Source of the DNA: Iris pallida
Taxonomy: Eukaryota; Streptophyta; Magnoliopsida; Asparagales; Iridaceae
Assembly (NCBI GenBank): GCA_029216955.1
Contig: JANAVB010029819.1
Span: 35,426,831-35,490,830, forward strand
Reading direction: 5' to 3'
Length of the DNA: 64,000 nucleotides
Made by a program: the position numbers and the translations under genes. The notes under the pieces were generated by a model. The model did not search any database. It worked only from the letters and a program-made list of their open reading frames with translations, and was not told the DNA's origin. This document shows positions 1-11,203 of this stretch, in pieces; position 1 is the stretch's first letter; the number at the start of each line of letters is the position of its first letter.

Positions 1-560
1 ATTGAGCCCACTCCTGCCATGTCATCATTACTTCTGAGTAGGAAGGCTCCGTCGAAGAACCCTTCATGCTTGCCATGTCCACATTACCTCTGAGCAAGTA
101 TGTCGGTCTCCTTTCGACCTATTATCTGTACCCACAACCGGAGTACGACAAGGATAATAGGTCCACAAATGTCCGCTGTTGACCACGAATATCCCCCGTG
201 AAACCTCCCCTGCCATGTCCTCTCTACCTCTGAGCAGGAAGGTTCTACGGTAAAACCCTCATGCTTGCCATGTCCTCATGACCTATGAGCAAATATGTTG
301 GTTTTCCTTTCACCCTATTATCTGTATCCCGAACCAGGGTACGCCAAGGATAATAGGTCCACAAATATTCCTTTGCTAAGCTTCTTAGCATAAATCCACT
401 ACCCCACCATGCCCCGGAAGCCCAGCTGCTCTACGGCATTCCATTTTTTTAGCACCGAGAACATCCATGACCACTTTACCACGGCTGTTCCGGAAATCCT
501 GTCCAAACTTGTTATCCGTACTTAGAACCAAGGTACGCCTAGGATAACAGGTCCACAAAT
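1..560. repeat. Three-unit tandem repeat, about 195 bp per unit, each with a stem-loop
   Basis: Each unit has one or two boxes of the type TGCCATGTCC...TGAGCA, then an inverted repeat, then GTCCACAAAT. The arms are 117-126/153-162 in unit 1, 314-322/349-357 in unit 2 and 508-517/542-551 in unit 3. Units 1 and 2 have CCTATTATC pairing with GATAATAGG. Unit 3 has TGTTATCC pairing with GGATAACA, so both arms changed together. The third unit is otherwise the most diverged. I see no coding potential. Confidence 0.75.
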
Positions 561-1124
561 AATCCTCCAGCAAGTCCAGTTCCACAAAACACCCAAGTAC
601 AAAGAAAGAAAAGATGAGACAAAACATATCCATTTTCAAAGTTCTACATCCTCCAGGATTATATCGCTGCTACAAGATAGAAATAAAGAGAAAACAAGCA
701 AGACAAGACAGAGGAACAACTATGGTTCAGAGGCACACAACGTCAAGAAATAGTCCGTCAGCGAGGCAGTCGACCGCTCAAACCACTGACTAGTTCGACA
801 CATTGACTCTGAAGTCAACTACGTCGCCCAGATGAGCAAAGATTCCACTGGAGGAATAAAGTCCCCAGATTTGATATAACCCCACTCTTTCAGAATAAGT
901 ACCCAGTCATAATCTACACTAGGGATACAAAGTTCACATAGAACCAAAGGTAACCATTACAAGAAAAGAGGGAAGCAAGTACATTCCATTCATTGGAATG
1001 TCCAGCTACATTCACACAATTAACAAACAAAAACCAAAGGAAATTCTTCATTACTTCTTCAGACGAAAAGGGAAAACACAAACCACAGCTAAACAAACAG
1101 AAACATACAAGGAATCCCTAAAAC
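561..1124. other. Non-coding stretch of element 1
   Basis: This is the segment beyond the end of the antisense gene of element 1. It is fairly A-rich on the plus strand and its short ORFs match nothing I recognise. I see no repeat or site in it. Confidence 0.4.
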
Positions 1125-1903
1125 CTAGTTACAGAAACGCATATACCACTCCCTCAACCACTTCACATACGAGGGACGCAGTTGAAGGAGATCCTCGTCC
1201 AGAATAGGAGCATCAGAATTCCCAGAGCTACCACTCCCAACAGCCTCGACATTTGGAGAGAGACCATCCTGCGCAGACGACGGTTCCTCCTTCTTCGTCT
1301 CTGTCACAAAGGGAGACCCCTGGTCGATGGCAGGAGACGGCGGCTCTTCTGTCACTGCAACCTCAGCGTCCAGCGGAGATACTGCAAGAGCAAAATAACA
1401 AAATGAAGTAAAAGATATTCTAAAGAGTCATGCGGCTCGTTGATGGCAACTCGCATACGGGTCGAACATGGGGAAAACCTCATGCGGATTCAAGTCATGG
1501 GACGTATATGCGGACCACGTAAGTTGAACTCACATACGGCTCCTACATAAAGCATACCCCATGCGACTTGATCATGAGATGTGTAGGCGGACCCCGTAAC
1601 TCGCATGGAGCATACTCCATACGGCTCGGTCACAGGATATATATGCAGACTACGTAAGTTGAACTTGTATACGGCTCAGACATGGGATACATCCCATGCG
1701 GCACGATCAGAGGACATGTATGCGAACCACGTGGTTTTGTACACAAAGTAGACAGTAGAGCAGACCCTATCTTCTACACAGTTGTTACCTTCGATGGCGA
1801 CGTGAACGTCAAGGCGGACAGGGGAAACGACAGTCGAAGACGAAGCTGATTTCTTTTTCTTCGCCGCGGCCTTCTTCACAACTTTGGAAATCCTAGGCGC
1901 CAT
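1125..1903 (-). pseudogene. Antisense gene of element 1: two exons, truncated relative to element 2
   Basis: Exon 1 runs 1903-1789 and starts MAPRISKVVKKAAAKKKK, a Lys/Ala-rich basic N-terminus. It ends at an AAG|GTAAC donor. Exon 2 starts at 1381 after a TTGCTCTTGCAG acceptor and stays in frame (phase 1) to a stop at 1125. Its product is acidic and Ser/Pro-rich. The intron (1788-1382) is full of ATGCGGCTC-type motifs. Exon 1 resembles exon 1 of the copy at 8131-8023 (MAPKRSAAEKGK), with the same phase and distance from a TATA box. The large mobile-domain exon of that copy is missing here. The function of the short product is unknown. Confidence 0.55.
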
Positions 1904-1988
1904 TTCGATTGGTCAGATGAAGGAAGGAGACAAAGACAAAAGCTTTTGGTCAAGAAAAAGTCTAAAAAAATCCAACCGAACATACGCA

Positions 1989-1997
1989 TATTTATAG
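1989..1997 (-). promoter_or_regulatory. TATA box for the antisense gene of element 1
   Basis: The minus strand reads CTATAAATA, 86 nt upstream of the ATG at 1903, a normal spacing for a plant promoter with a short leader. The second gene copy has CTATAAATAG about 100 nt upstream of its own ATG. Confidence 0.6.
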
Positions 1998-2292
1998 ACA
2001 GAAGGACTATGAACCGACGCCTCATACGACGTGATCGACCCTTCGGCTGTCGAGGCAAACTGGACAATCAAAAGAATAAAAACTTTGGGATCCTCCCCCA
2101 AAAGACGGCGTTAATTCAAAAACAAATCAAGAGCATTTAATAAAGATTTGCACACGTAGTCAGGACACGTGGCAAAGAGCCTATGTGGACAGATGAATCT
2201 ATGTGGCTGGGACACTTATGCGGCATGAACGGGACCATGCTTCTTATTCAAAGTGTTTCAATTTTGCAAATTGAAAACTTTGAAGGGGGTCC

Positions 2293-3325
2293 TGTAGAAG
2301 CATGGAAAATATCAGAATAATGGTCCATGCGGCTCCGAATACGAAGCCCATGCGGCTCATATGGGAGCTGTCTTATACAGTTCAAAGGAAGACTCTCCGT
2401 CTCATACGGTTCGAGAGTGTATGCGGTTCAGCAGGAATATGCGGCTCGATCGATGCCACATGTCCCCCTTTGATCCTTTCCTACAGCTGGCCCTTTGAAT
2501 AGTGGCCTCATTTAATGCTCTGACATGATTTGACGACTGTGGCGGCTCTAGCATAAAGTGTCATAATGACTCTGCCATAATGACAGACTCTTCGGGAAAA
2601 GAAGAAGATCTCTGATCCGATCCGTCAGAAATCCTAGGTTGCCACGTGGCAAATCTCATGTGGCTTAAATAGAGAACAGCTTCATGCGGCTCACGGAGAA
2701 GTCACCCTATATGACTAGCAGAAATCAGCCATATGCGGCCCTCTGAGAGCTCAGCCCCTGCGGCTCAATACAACGCTTGCTCATGCGGCTCGCAAAGACT
2801 ATGCATATGCGGCTCATTGAGAGTTCGTTCCCTGCTGTTCGATGAAGCATTGTCCTATACGGCTCATGAAGATTATCTCCCTGCGGTTCAAGTCTTGCCT
2901 ATCCCATGCGGCTCTGGCAGGACCCACAATTAAAACACGTGGCATCGGATCAATCAACGATTTAACCGAATCTCAACAAATATATTTGACATCATCATCA
3001 TAATTACTGAAATCAAGGCATATCATTTATCATCAAGCCAATGGGACACGTGGCGAGCAATCGGGCATTGGTATAATCAATTATGAAGATTTAAAGCAAT
3101 CAACATTAATTGCTCACAAGATTCGGTGCTATCCTCATTAATGGCCGAGATTCATTATAATCAGGACCAAGGGTTCAGATAGATTGAAGGAGCGCCGACA
3201 TTCCAAAATAATGATCATTAGCAAACCCTAATGATCATACCCCACTCTTATAAATAGCCAGCATTATTTCTTTGCACAAGGACCGGCAACAAAAGAATAA
3301 AAATATACAGAGTCAGAGAGAGAAT

Positions 3326-3356
<31 letters not shown>

Positions 3357-3633
3357 AGCCAGGAGAGCAACAGAGGAGCAAAAAGAGCACTTCTTCGTCA
3401 ACGCCAACCATCTTTTCACAAGGAGCCAAGGCTGCATACCGATCGTCCAAGGAGTAAGGCAGGGCTGCCGTCGCCTTCCCGAGCCTCTATCGTCACCCCC
3501 AGAATCTAAAATAAACAATTGTACTTAGATTGCTGTACCTAGGTTTTCGTCCCTAGGCTTTCTTTGTACAAGCGAGTTTGTATTATGAGTCTAAGTTCAG
3601 TCCTTCGATAATTGTTCTGTACTTTTACAATCA
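2293..3633 (+). repeat. 3' LTR of element 1
   Basis: The LTR starts TGTAGAAGC after the purine-rich AACTTTGAAGGGGG and ends near TTTTACAATCA (TG...CA). A TATA box (TATAAATA, 3249-3256) lies about 385 bp before the end, followed by a GA microsatellite (about 3337-3356). The upstream half carries many copies of a motif close to ATGCGGCTC. The start is well supported by comparison with the LTR at 8408. The end is less certain because no target-site duplication can be tested. Confidence 0.6.
3337..3356 (+). repeat. GA microsatellite in the LTR of element 1
   Basis: An uninterrupted GA dinucleotide run lies about 80 bp downstream of the LTR TATA box, probably in the transcribed leader. Confidence 0.9.
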
Positions 3634-3712
3634 ATGGCAAACATTGAGTAGCTTCATCCTCCAGAGTTAATTGAGCAAGTCTCAATTCTTTCTGAAGACG
3701 GGCAATTATTGC

Positions 3713-6700
3713 TTACAATTCAGCAACTCTTCTTTCTTTTTCTTCAGCAACAGAGGCCACTATTTCTACCTTGGAATTGTACTCAGCGGACTTGGCAGTA
3801 AAAGTATCCAAAAGAATTTGGAAGTTAACTTTCTCAACCGCGGCCTCTTGAGACATCCGTTCAAATTTAGCTTGCACCAGAGGCTCTACCTCTCCCTTTC
3901 TTAGCTCTTTGTAGCTCTTAACTGAGGTCTCCAATTCATCTAATATATGATCAAGGAAAGTAGCCTGAGCTTCATCCCCTTGGCTGCGGATGGCATTAAT
4001 CAAGTAAGAGGTTGGACCTCTAACTGTAGAGAAATCAGCTTCTTCCTTCTCTATCACCCTATCTATTAAGGGTCCCAATGAATTAAAGAAAAAGCTGGTA
4101 AAAGAGCTGATGACAAATTGATTGGTGGCCAAAGCACCATGAGTAGCAGCGACTCCTGTTGATGATGAAGCAGTAGGACGTTCAGCCACTTGGACGGGAG
4201 GCTCTTTAAATAAGGGGGCTAAAGTAGAGCTGGTCGCTCCTCCTGGTTGTTCCTTGCAAAAATAGCTAAACTTTATCATTTTGTCTGTCATGTGCAGCTA
4301 TTGAAAAGATCAAAAGTAAAAGCAATCTTACCATGGCTTGGTTCAGTGATGATTAAGTCATCTGCTGGCCCAGATTCTAATCTAGCAGAAGTAGCCTCAG
4401 ACATTACTGCCTGGCTACTGCCTGCCTCGGAGCCACCTGACAAATGATGACTGCTGCTAGCTATCGTCGTTACAGGTACTATATCCGTGCACACTGGAGG
4501 AGTTGGAGAAGATTCGATTTCTGCATGGATCAAAGATAGAGATGTCAGCTATTAATCTATGAAAAGAAGATTGATAATTTCATTTTATACCTTTGGGATC
4601 AACAGTAGGAGTTTTCTCCAGGGCCACTTCCTCATTTGCAATCTTTTCGGGCGATACCTGCACCTCAACATCCTTTTCAGGATCCAAGGTGTCATCAGCT
4701 ACTTTGGGAGATATATGGACTTCAATGTCCTCTTCAGGATTCTGTGTCTCATCAACAGCCTCTGATGATGTACTCTCCTCACTTTCATTATCTTCAAGAG
4801 CTTTCTCGCTGGCAGTTGCAGCGGCATGATCCACGTCATCATGAAGACCAAAGTCGCAATCATTTAATGCCTCGATCATTAGACGATCCTCCTCTTCGCG
4901 AACTGTTCCTGGTGTGCCAGGAAGCTGAGTAGTTTCTACCACTGGCGAAGGAGATCGCAAAGCTTCATCTTCCCTAGGCTCTGCAGCCTCATCTCCCTGT
5001 GCAACCTTCTCTCTCTGTTCAGTCTCCTCTCTCCGCTCTGGACTAGGTTCAGAGGCAGGAGTAGAGCAGCAGCATTCACCACCACCGAAGACAGGCTCGC
5101 TTTTTTTTCTTCTTTCTAATAGCCTGCTTCTTTCTATGAAGAGGCCTTTCTGGGCTATCCACATCTACTACGTCAACCGGCTTTGGAATAGAAGTCGGCT
5201 TGGTTGCCTCTTCTCGTTGGATTGACTCGGCCATCTGCCAAGATTGTGATCTGGTAGTAACTTTCTCTGGTTGATCCAGGATAAGTTTCTTCTTTGCAGC
5301 TGGGGAAGAAGGTTCATCAATCCTTCTTTTCCTCTCTTTGGCCGAAGATTTAACAACTTTCAGAGAAATTATCAGTGATTGATTTACTTCCTCAGGGAAG
5401 TTTGCTTCCCTGGAAGCTTCCAATAGATCATCTACCGGTTCATGTTGTTCATCATTTGCTGGAGCTAATGTAGCAGTTGCTCCTTTCTTCAGATGTGTCG
5501 CTGTTGCGAAGCTATCCACCAGACTGAAATTTTCGACGAAAGTGTTGGCAGCCGTATAAAATAGTGAATATGTGTATAAAATTCTAGGGCCATTATCATT
5601 CTTGTTTGGCATCGAGAACACTGTCCTAGTGTCTCGAGCGTTGTAGTAGGCCCATGCTCTGGCATCATCAATCAGGTACCCCTTTCCTTGTAGGCAAGTT
5701 ATGGCGTTGCCTACATGGAATTGGTCGTAACCAAATTGACGAGCGAAGCGACTCGGCAGATATGGTTCCAGATAGCACTTCTCTTCAAATCTGTACACCA
5801 AATGTGATGGCCTGATCGCCTTCAGCCAGTCAAAAGCTACTCGGCCCAACGGCTGCCTTCCCAGATCAACCAGATTTGTTGCCATGAATTCGAAACCAGC
5901 TGGAGGGGCAAAGCTATAAAAATTCCATCCCTTGCCAAGGTTCAGGGCACGTCTGCAGTCCTTCAGACTAACGTACACCCACTTGCTTCGGGAGAATCTA
6001 CGCAGAAAGCTGCCGCTACCTGCTCCCATGTCGGGGTTCATCAAAGATGGATGATGCAAAAGCAACCATCCGAATAGATAGGTGTAGGGCAACTCCAGTC
6101 TAGGGAAGTTCCCCTTCTCACCTTTCCATTTGATCATAGAGTCGACATATAAACGAAGACCTGCATTTATTCTACAGGTCATCGCTGATAGCAAATCCAT
6201 CCGGTAGCCGAAGACTAACCGGACGGCAGCGAAAAGTAAGCCGCGGTGGAAGCGGTCCACGGCGCTTGCTCCGAGCACGACGAATCGACGAAGCCAGTAT
6301 GTCAAAAATCCTGCCAGCTGGGCTTCTTGTGACATGGACCTGTAGCCCATTCTTATAAAGCTTTCAACAAAATCTCCGGGCTTGAGCGGAGGGTATTGGT
6401 GTTCATCAGTAACTCTGATATCCATCTTCTTATTCTCTTCCATCAGTTTTATTACCTCACTGTGGCTGAGAGATTGAAAGAAAGTTGGGTTGCATGAGTC
6501 ATGATCTTTGGTCTTTTTCTCAACGATATGGTTAAGAAAAAGATACGGCAACTACTTCGATGAATAACATGTGCCGGAAGAGCCGCTCTTGTAGTACAGA
6601 GAGCATATGTTATAATGGTACAGTAGTTCGTCGAAAACTGCTACCATCTCTGTATTTTCCCGACGCAATTTATCTAACTCGTCGTTTGTGGGAACATACT

Positions 6701-8131
6701 CCTCATAAAGGGAGTCTTCCGTTGGTAGGCATGAGATATACTTCATCTCATGGAGGGCCAATCCCATCTCCCCACAGGACGTCATGAACGTCCCTGTCTT
6801 ATGGTTATACCTCTCTGCCAGGGCTAGAAACAGATGAGGGTTTGGGTGGAAGCCATACACGGTAGCATATACCGCATTATAAAGCTCGATCTCTTTAAGT
6901 TTATCTTCAAACTGAGCCAATACCCAGTTGGCTATGCAGTTCCACCTCCTGTTCTCCGGGTTTACCAAACCGGTCAGCCGGATGTCTTGATCCGGATATC
7001 TGCCCTCCGCCTTTGCATACTCATTAGCAAAAATCGGTGTCCTCACCGACAGCAACAAAGACGAGTTCTCTGGAGGGATACAGCCTGGCTTCAACCCTCT
7101 GAGTAAAGTGCTGTGTCGCTCAGAAGAGCTATAGAACATGTATCTATTGTTTGGGCCTTTCTTGACACAGATCTTTCCTGTTCGTGCATGTTGAAGGGAA
7201 GTAATGTCCCAGTCCATCCTCCTGGGATGGCTTGCATGAGCATATCGTGCTAGAGGGAGGCATCTAGCAATGTCCGGTAATAGGATCAGTTTCTCCTTCC
7301 TTTGGAAAGTTTTCGACTCAACATGGGGTCTAGGTTGAGAACTCTTGTCGATGGCTTCACCAAATAGGAACATGGGTTTCTTGTGGGTGATGGCGTCAGC
7401 AGACTGCAAGGGCTACCCATTCATCAAACTTAACAAAGTCTCATTATCCTGAGCTATCAAGATAGCTTGGCGAGAGGATGGAAGGGCATATTGTGGGAAG
7501 AGCACATGGGATAAGTCTTCTTTGAATTCTGGCTCAGCAAGGGATCCTGCAAATGTTTCATACTCAGGATCCTCTCTGATGTTAACTGCATCAAACAAAA
7601 AAAGCAGAATTCAATACAAGAAAAATCAAAGATTCTGTCAGCAGATTGTGCAAGCATCCGATTGTACAAGCATCAGATTGCACAACCATCAGATTGCACA
7701 ACAATAGCTTCTATGCGCAAACTATCCAGTGGCGCCAACTTATCCACTTGCGTAAGCCATTAGATTGTGCTGAATAACTTGCACAAAGTATCAGTTTGCG
7801 CTGGATAGCCTTGTACAAATCAGCAGACTGTGCTGACTTTTGTCAGCGCGTTCTAACTGATTGTGCAAGAAAATAATCTTCATAAAAATAAAGATTATTG
7901 GTTTTGTGCAACCGAAACCCTAAACAGGGCGGCGCAACGTAACCAAAACTCTAAAAAGAGATCGGTTTGAAGTTGCAGCAATGACGAAGAACCCTAAAAA
8001 GGGTTTTCCATCGGATGTCTACCTTGTAGTACTGGGTGAGCCACCTCATGACGTGAAGGGCACGGCGCGGCACGAGTCGAGGACTCGGCGGGGGCCTTCC
8101 CTTTCTCGGCGGCGGATCGCTTTGGGGCCAT
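3713..8131 (-). pseudogene. Antisense, intron-containing plant-mobile-domain-like gene of element 2 (disabled)
   Basis: Four exons can be modelled with consistent phase: 8131-8023, 7585-4591, 4520-4332 and about 4242-3713. Donors are AAG|GTAG, AAAG|GTATAA and CATG|GTAAG; acceptors are TTGATGCAG, CCATGCAG and AACAACCAG. The protein starts MAPKRSAAEKGK. It then has two blocks resembling the plant mobile domain: FMTSCGEMGLALHEMKYISC at about 6730-6790, and a hydrophobic block with FLTYWLRRFV at about 6280-6310. Next come a Lys-rich segment, an acidic Ser/Glu-rich region and a C-terminal coiled coil. Breaks are in-frame TAG codons at 7413-7415 and 6552-6554, a frameshift in a Lys run near 5100, and a TAA at 3713 after which coiled-coil coding continues to about 3640. 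The mobile domain is known from MAIN/MAIL proteins and plant transposons; its role here is unknown. Confidence 0.65.
7586..8022 (-). other. Intron 1 of the antisense gene, rich in GATTGTGCAA-type motifs
   Basis: The intron is bounded by AAG|GTAGAC and TTTGATGCAG. Its middle (about 7640-7870) has repeated words such as GATTGTGCAAG, CAGATTGCACAACC and CAGACTGTGCTG. The same motif family is dense in the LTR of this element (8460-8960). The intron of the other copy instead has ATGCGGCTC words, matching its own LTR. Confidence 0.6.
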
Positions 8132-8232
8132 GGAGATCGACGGAAAGAAAAAGGAGAGTCGAGAGAGCTCGGGAAATTCTTTCTTTCAGATGATCAGAAG
8201 CAAGTAAGGAATGACAGAGAAGAGAAAGGGAA

Positions 8233-8242
8233 CTATTTATAG
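8233..8242 (-). promoter_or_regulatory. TATA box of the antisense mobile-domain gene
   Basis: The minus strand has the perfect palindromic CTATAAATAG about 100 nt upstream of the ATG at 8131. A pyrimidine-rich leader (8225-8132) contains no earlier ATG in a good context. Its position inside the element's internal region, facing away from the LTR promoter, indicates independent antisense transcription. Confidence 0.65.
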
Positions 8243-8407
8243 TTTTCGAGAATGAACAGACTCCTCAGATTGCGCCGAATAAATAGGAGCTAATTCCTCC
8301 GATTGCGCAGACAGGTTATCATATGCACAACTTGATTTTAAAATCAAAATTCAAAGTATTTCGAAGCTTTGACTATTTTTAAACTTCAAAAACTTTGAAG
8401 GAGGTCT

Positions 8408-9236
8408 TGTAGGTCCTAAAAATCAAGTTGCACCCATCAACAAAGTCATCAAAATCAAATTATACATCATTCAAGTAAACTGCGCAGAAGACAGATTGCG
8501 CAACCATTCGATTGTGCAGGCTAAACTGCGCACTCATCCAAGTGCGCATGCTGACGTAGTCTCGCCATCATTACCTGACAGAGAATCAGATCTTCTGACA
8601 GCTGACAGCACGAAGAACGAGGAAACTGTTCGTTTATCGTGCAGCACAGCGCTCGAGGACAGTTGTACATGCAGCACAATCTGTCTGCAGCGCAATCTAG
8701 CCCAGCACCGTCCATCCTAGCGCAATCCGAAGCCAGCGCAATTCAAATGGCACACTCCATCAACTGACAAAGTACACGTGGCCTTCATGCCATCAAAGAC
8801 TCATTACGTGGTAACCGTCTGTACACGATCATGCGCATTTCAATCAAATAATGTCACGTATCCAATACAGTTGGCACACGATCAAGTAACTGCCAGTACA
8901 GTCTGATATCTGTGCGGTCCAATGCACTGCAATCCAACTTGCGTAGTCCAGAATAACTAAAAAGTAGTTATTTCCAGAACTCTATAAATAGAGTTTCAAG
9001 TCCTTCCTAGAGGGGATCATACACACATACAGAGATCAGAGATCATCACCAGAGATCAGGAGTTCTTGTCAAAGTGCTGCTGCAATCTTCAGAGGCTACT
9101 GTCTTTAAATTCATATCGTCCAAGGGATAAAGCGATCGTCATTCAGATCGAATTCCTATAGTTGTACTTTCCCAGAATTCTTGTAATCTTCTTTACAAAG
9201 TTTGTTGAAATAAAGATCAACTTTTGTTTTTGTAAA
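8408..9236 (+). repeat. 3' LTR of element 2
   Basis: The LTR begins TGTAGGTCC after AAACTTTGAAGGAGG, parallel to the LTR at 2293. It has a TATA box TATAAATA at 8983-8990 and a short transcribed tail with repeated AGAGATCA words. It carries many GATTGCGCA and GTGCAATC words. The right end is set where Copia coding begins, so it is approximate by a few bases. Confidence 0.55.
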
Positions 9237-9239
9237 TAG

Positions 9240-10570
9240 TAGCTCAAGGATACAATCAAGAAGAAGGTATCGACTACGATGAGACTTATGCCCCAGTTGC
9301 GAGATTAGAATCCATTCGCATGTTATGTGCATTTGCATGTTTTCATAATTTCAAGTTATTTCAAATAGATGTTAAAAGTGCAATTTTGAATGGTTTTATA
9401 AAAGAAGAAGTTTATGTAGCTCAACCTCCAGGTTTTACTGATTTTAAAAATCTTGATTATGTTTTCAAGTTGAAGAAACCCTTATACGGTTTGAAACAAG
9501 CCCCTCGTGCTTGGTACGATCGTCTAAGCTCTTTTCTACTTGACAACGGTTTTTTCAAAAGAAAAGGTTGATACTACACTGTTTATAAAATCTTTGAATA
9601 ACAATATTCTTTTGCTTCTAATCTATATAGATGATATTATTTTTGGATCCACTGATGAATCTCTTTGTCAAGAATTTTTAAAGTGTATGCAGAATGAGTT
9701 TGAGATGAGCATGATGTGAGAGCTGAAATTCTTTCTCGGACTGCAAATCAAACAAACCAACAATGGGACGTTCATAAATCAAGCAAAGTACATAAAAGAT
9801 TTATTAAAGAAGTTCGACCTGGAAGCAGTCAACCACTTAGCACTCCAATGGCGACTTCAACTAAGCTTGATATTAATGAACAAGGCAAATCCGTCGACAT
9901 ACGTAAGTATCGAGGTATGATCGGTAGCTTACTGTACTTAACTGCTAGTCGACCAGACATTATGTTTAGTGTTTGCTTGTATGCACGTTTTCAAGCCAAT
10001 CCTAAGGAATCACATGTGTGCGCAGTTAAGCTTATCTTTAGATACCTTAAAGGCACTTCTTCTGTCGGCTTATGGTATCCTAAACCACGTCATTTGACCT
10101 AACCGGTTATTCTGATGCTGATTTTGTCGGATGTAAAGTAGATAGAAAAAGTACCAGTGGCACATGTCATTTCCTAGGAAAAGCCCTAGTCTCTTGGTTT
10201 AGCAAAAAGCAAAATTCTGTCGCATTATCAACAACTGAGGTTGAGTATATCGCCACAGGACGTTGTTGTGCACAAATTTTGTGGATGAAGCAAACTTTAG
10301 AAGACTTTGGACTACATTTCACACACATACCCATTTTCTGTGATAATACTAGTTCTATTAATTTGATTAAGAATCCAGTATGTCACTCTCGTACTAAGTA
10401 TATCGAGATTCGATATTATTTTCTTAGAGATCATCAACAAAATGGAGATATAAACCTTGTATACATAGACACACAAAATTAATTGACTGACATATTCATA
10501 AAACCTCTAGCGGAAGATCGTTTCAATTATTTACGTCAAGAATTAAGAATTTTAGATGTCAATAATATTA
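9240..10570 (+). pseudogene. Copia pol fragment: reverse transcriptase and RNase H
   Basis: The frame opens inside RT with VAQGYNQEEGIDYDETYAPV, followed by FQIDVKSAILNG and KPLYGLKQAPRAWYDRL, all core Copia RT blocks. A frameshift at about 9570 leads into the catalytic region, where YIDDIIFGS replaces the usual YVDD (about 9625-9650). A TGA sits at 9717-9719. The connection and RNase H follow: RPDIMFSVCLYARFQ (about 9950), then SDADFVGC, KSTSGTCHFLG and EVEYIATG (10110-10260), ending near 10490-10570. At least three disruptions make it inactive. Function would be reverse transcription and RNA removal in the virus-like particle. Confidence 0.88.
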
Positions 10571-11203
10571 ATTAATTTTATTTTATTAATTAATTTATTC
10601 AATACTCAATAATTGTTTTTGAAACAAGCCTACAAAGAGTCTGTCTGTTACCACGATTATGGTCGAAGCGAAACGGTACTTAATTGTTCCCCGGTGAACT
10701 CCCGTTAGCTGGGACAGTACTCCTACAGCTAATCTGAAACAGATGCTGAGTAAAGAAAATTAATTTATAAAATAATATTATTTATATTATTTGAAGTTTA
10801 AAATTACTAAACTTTGAATTAAATATTTGAAATAAGTTGGTGAAAAGGATATGGCCCACAAATTTTTTTTAAAAACCCAGGAGAACCCTAGGCGAATTCG
10901 GCCCGAGTTCGGTCCGAATTCGGCAAGAGTTCTGTTGGTGCTGTACGTTTTTAAGTCAGAACCCGAGGCTTTCTCCTATTCATCTCTTCTAAACTACTTC
11001 ATCACAGCAGCAGCAGCAGCCGACAAACCCCCAAACCCTAGCTTTTCTCCACTCCCTTTCTTCCAATCTACGTGGAGATTTCCATCCAAATTTTGGATTC
11101 GTGCGAAGAATCGCGTCCTCTACAACATACTTGATTCTCGGAAGGGATAACTCCTTCTCTCCTCCACTTTCAAATTCTTAGGGTTACTTAGTTTTAGAAA
11201 AGA
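10571..11203 (+). other. Spacer between pol and the env-like ORF, partly LTR-like
   Basis: The first part is AT-rich with an unrecognised GC-richer block at 10620-10745. From about 10890 the text (CCGAATTCGGCAAGAGTTCTG-like words, then CATCTCTTCT) resembles the promoter-proximal part of the 3' LTR at 13480-13570. The open frame at 10851-11150 is probably leader, not a gene. Confidence 0.45.

Larger units (their letters stand above)
1..3633 (+). mobile_element. 3' portion of a Tat-like Ty3/Gypsy element (element 1), truncated by the window edge
   Basis: This block contains, in order, a tandem stem-loop repeat, two exons of an antisense gene, an antisense promoter, a purine-rich tract and a 3' LTR. 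The same order (antisense gene, TTTGAAGG-type purine tract, TGTAG-starting LTR) recurs at 3713-9236, which is why I read both as elements of one lineage. The LTR ends next to the C-terminal coding part of the second copy, so element 1 appears to be inserted into element 2. Antisense ORFs between pol and the 3' LTR are known in Tat-lineage plant elements. No pol domain is visible here, so the Tat assignment is an inference from this layout. Confidence 0.55.
3634..9236 (+). mobile_element. 3' portion of a second Tat-like element (element 2), interrupted on the left by element 1
   Basis: This contains the antisense mobile-domain gene (3713-8131), its promoter, a purine tract (about 8389-8405) and a TGTAG-starting 3' LTR (8408-9236). 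Its right edge abuts a Copia reverse-transcriptase reading frame that begins abruptly at about 9240. Element 2 therefore appears to be inserted into the Copia pol gene, with the rest of both elements left of the window. Confidence 0.55.

Noticed and set aside
385..639. Minus-strand 84-codon frame at the left edge
   Set aside because: It crosses the third stem-loop repeat unit, lacks similarity to the antisense gene and has no splice or promoter support.
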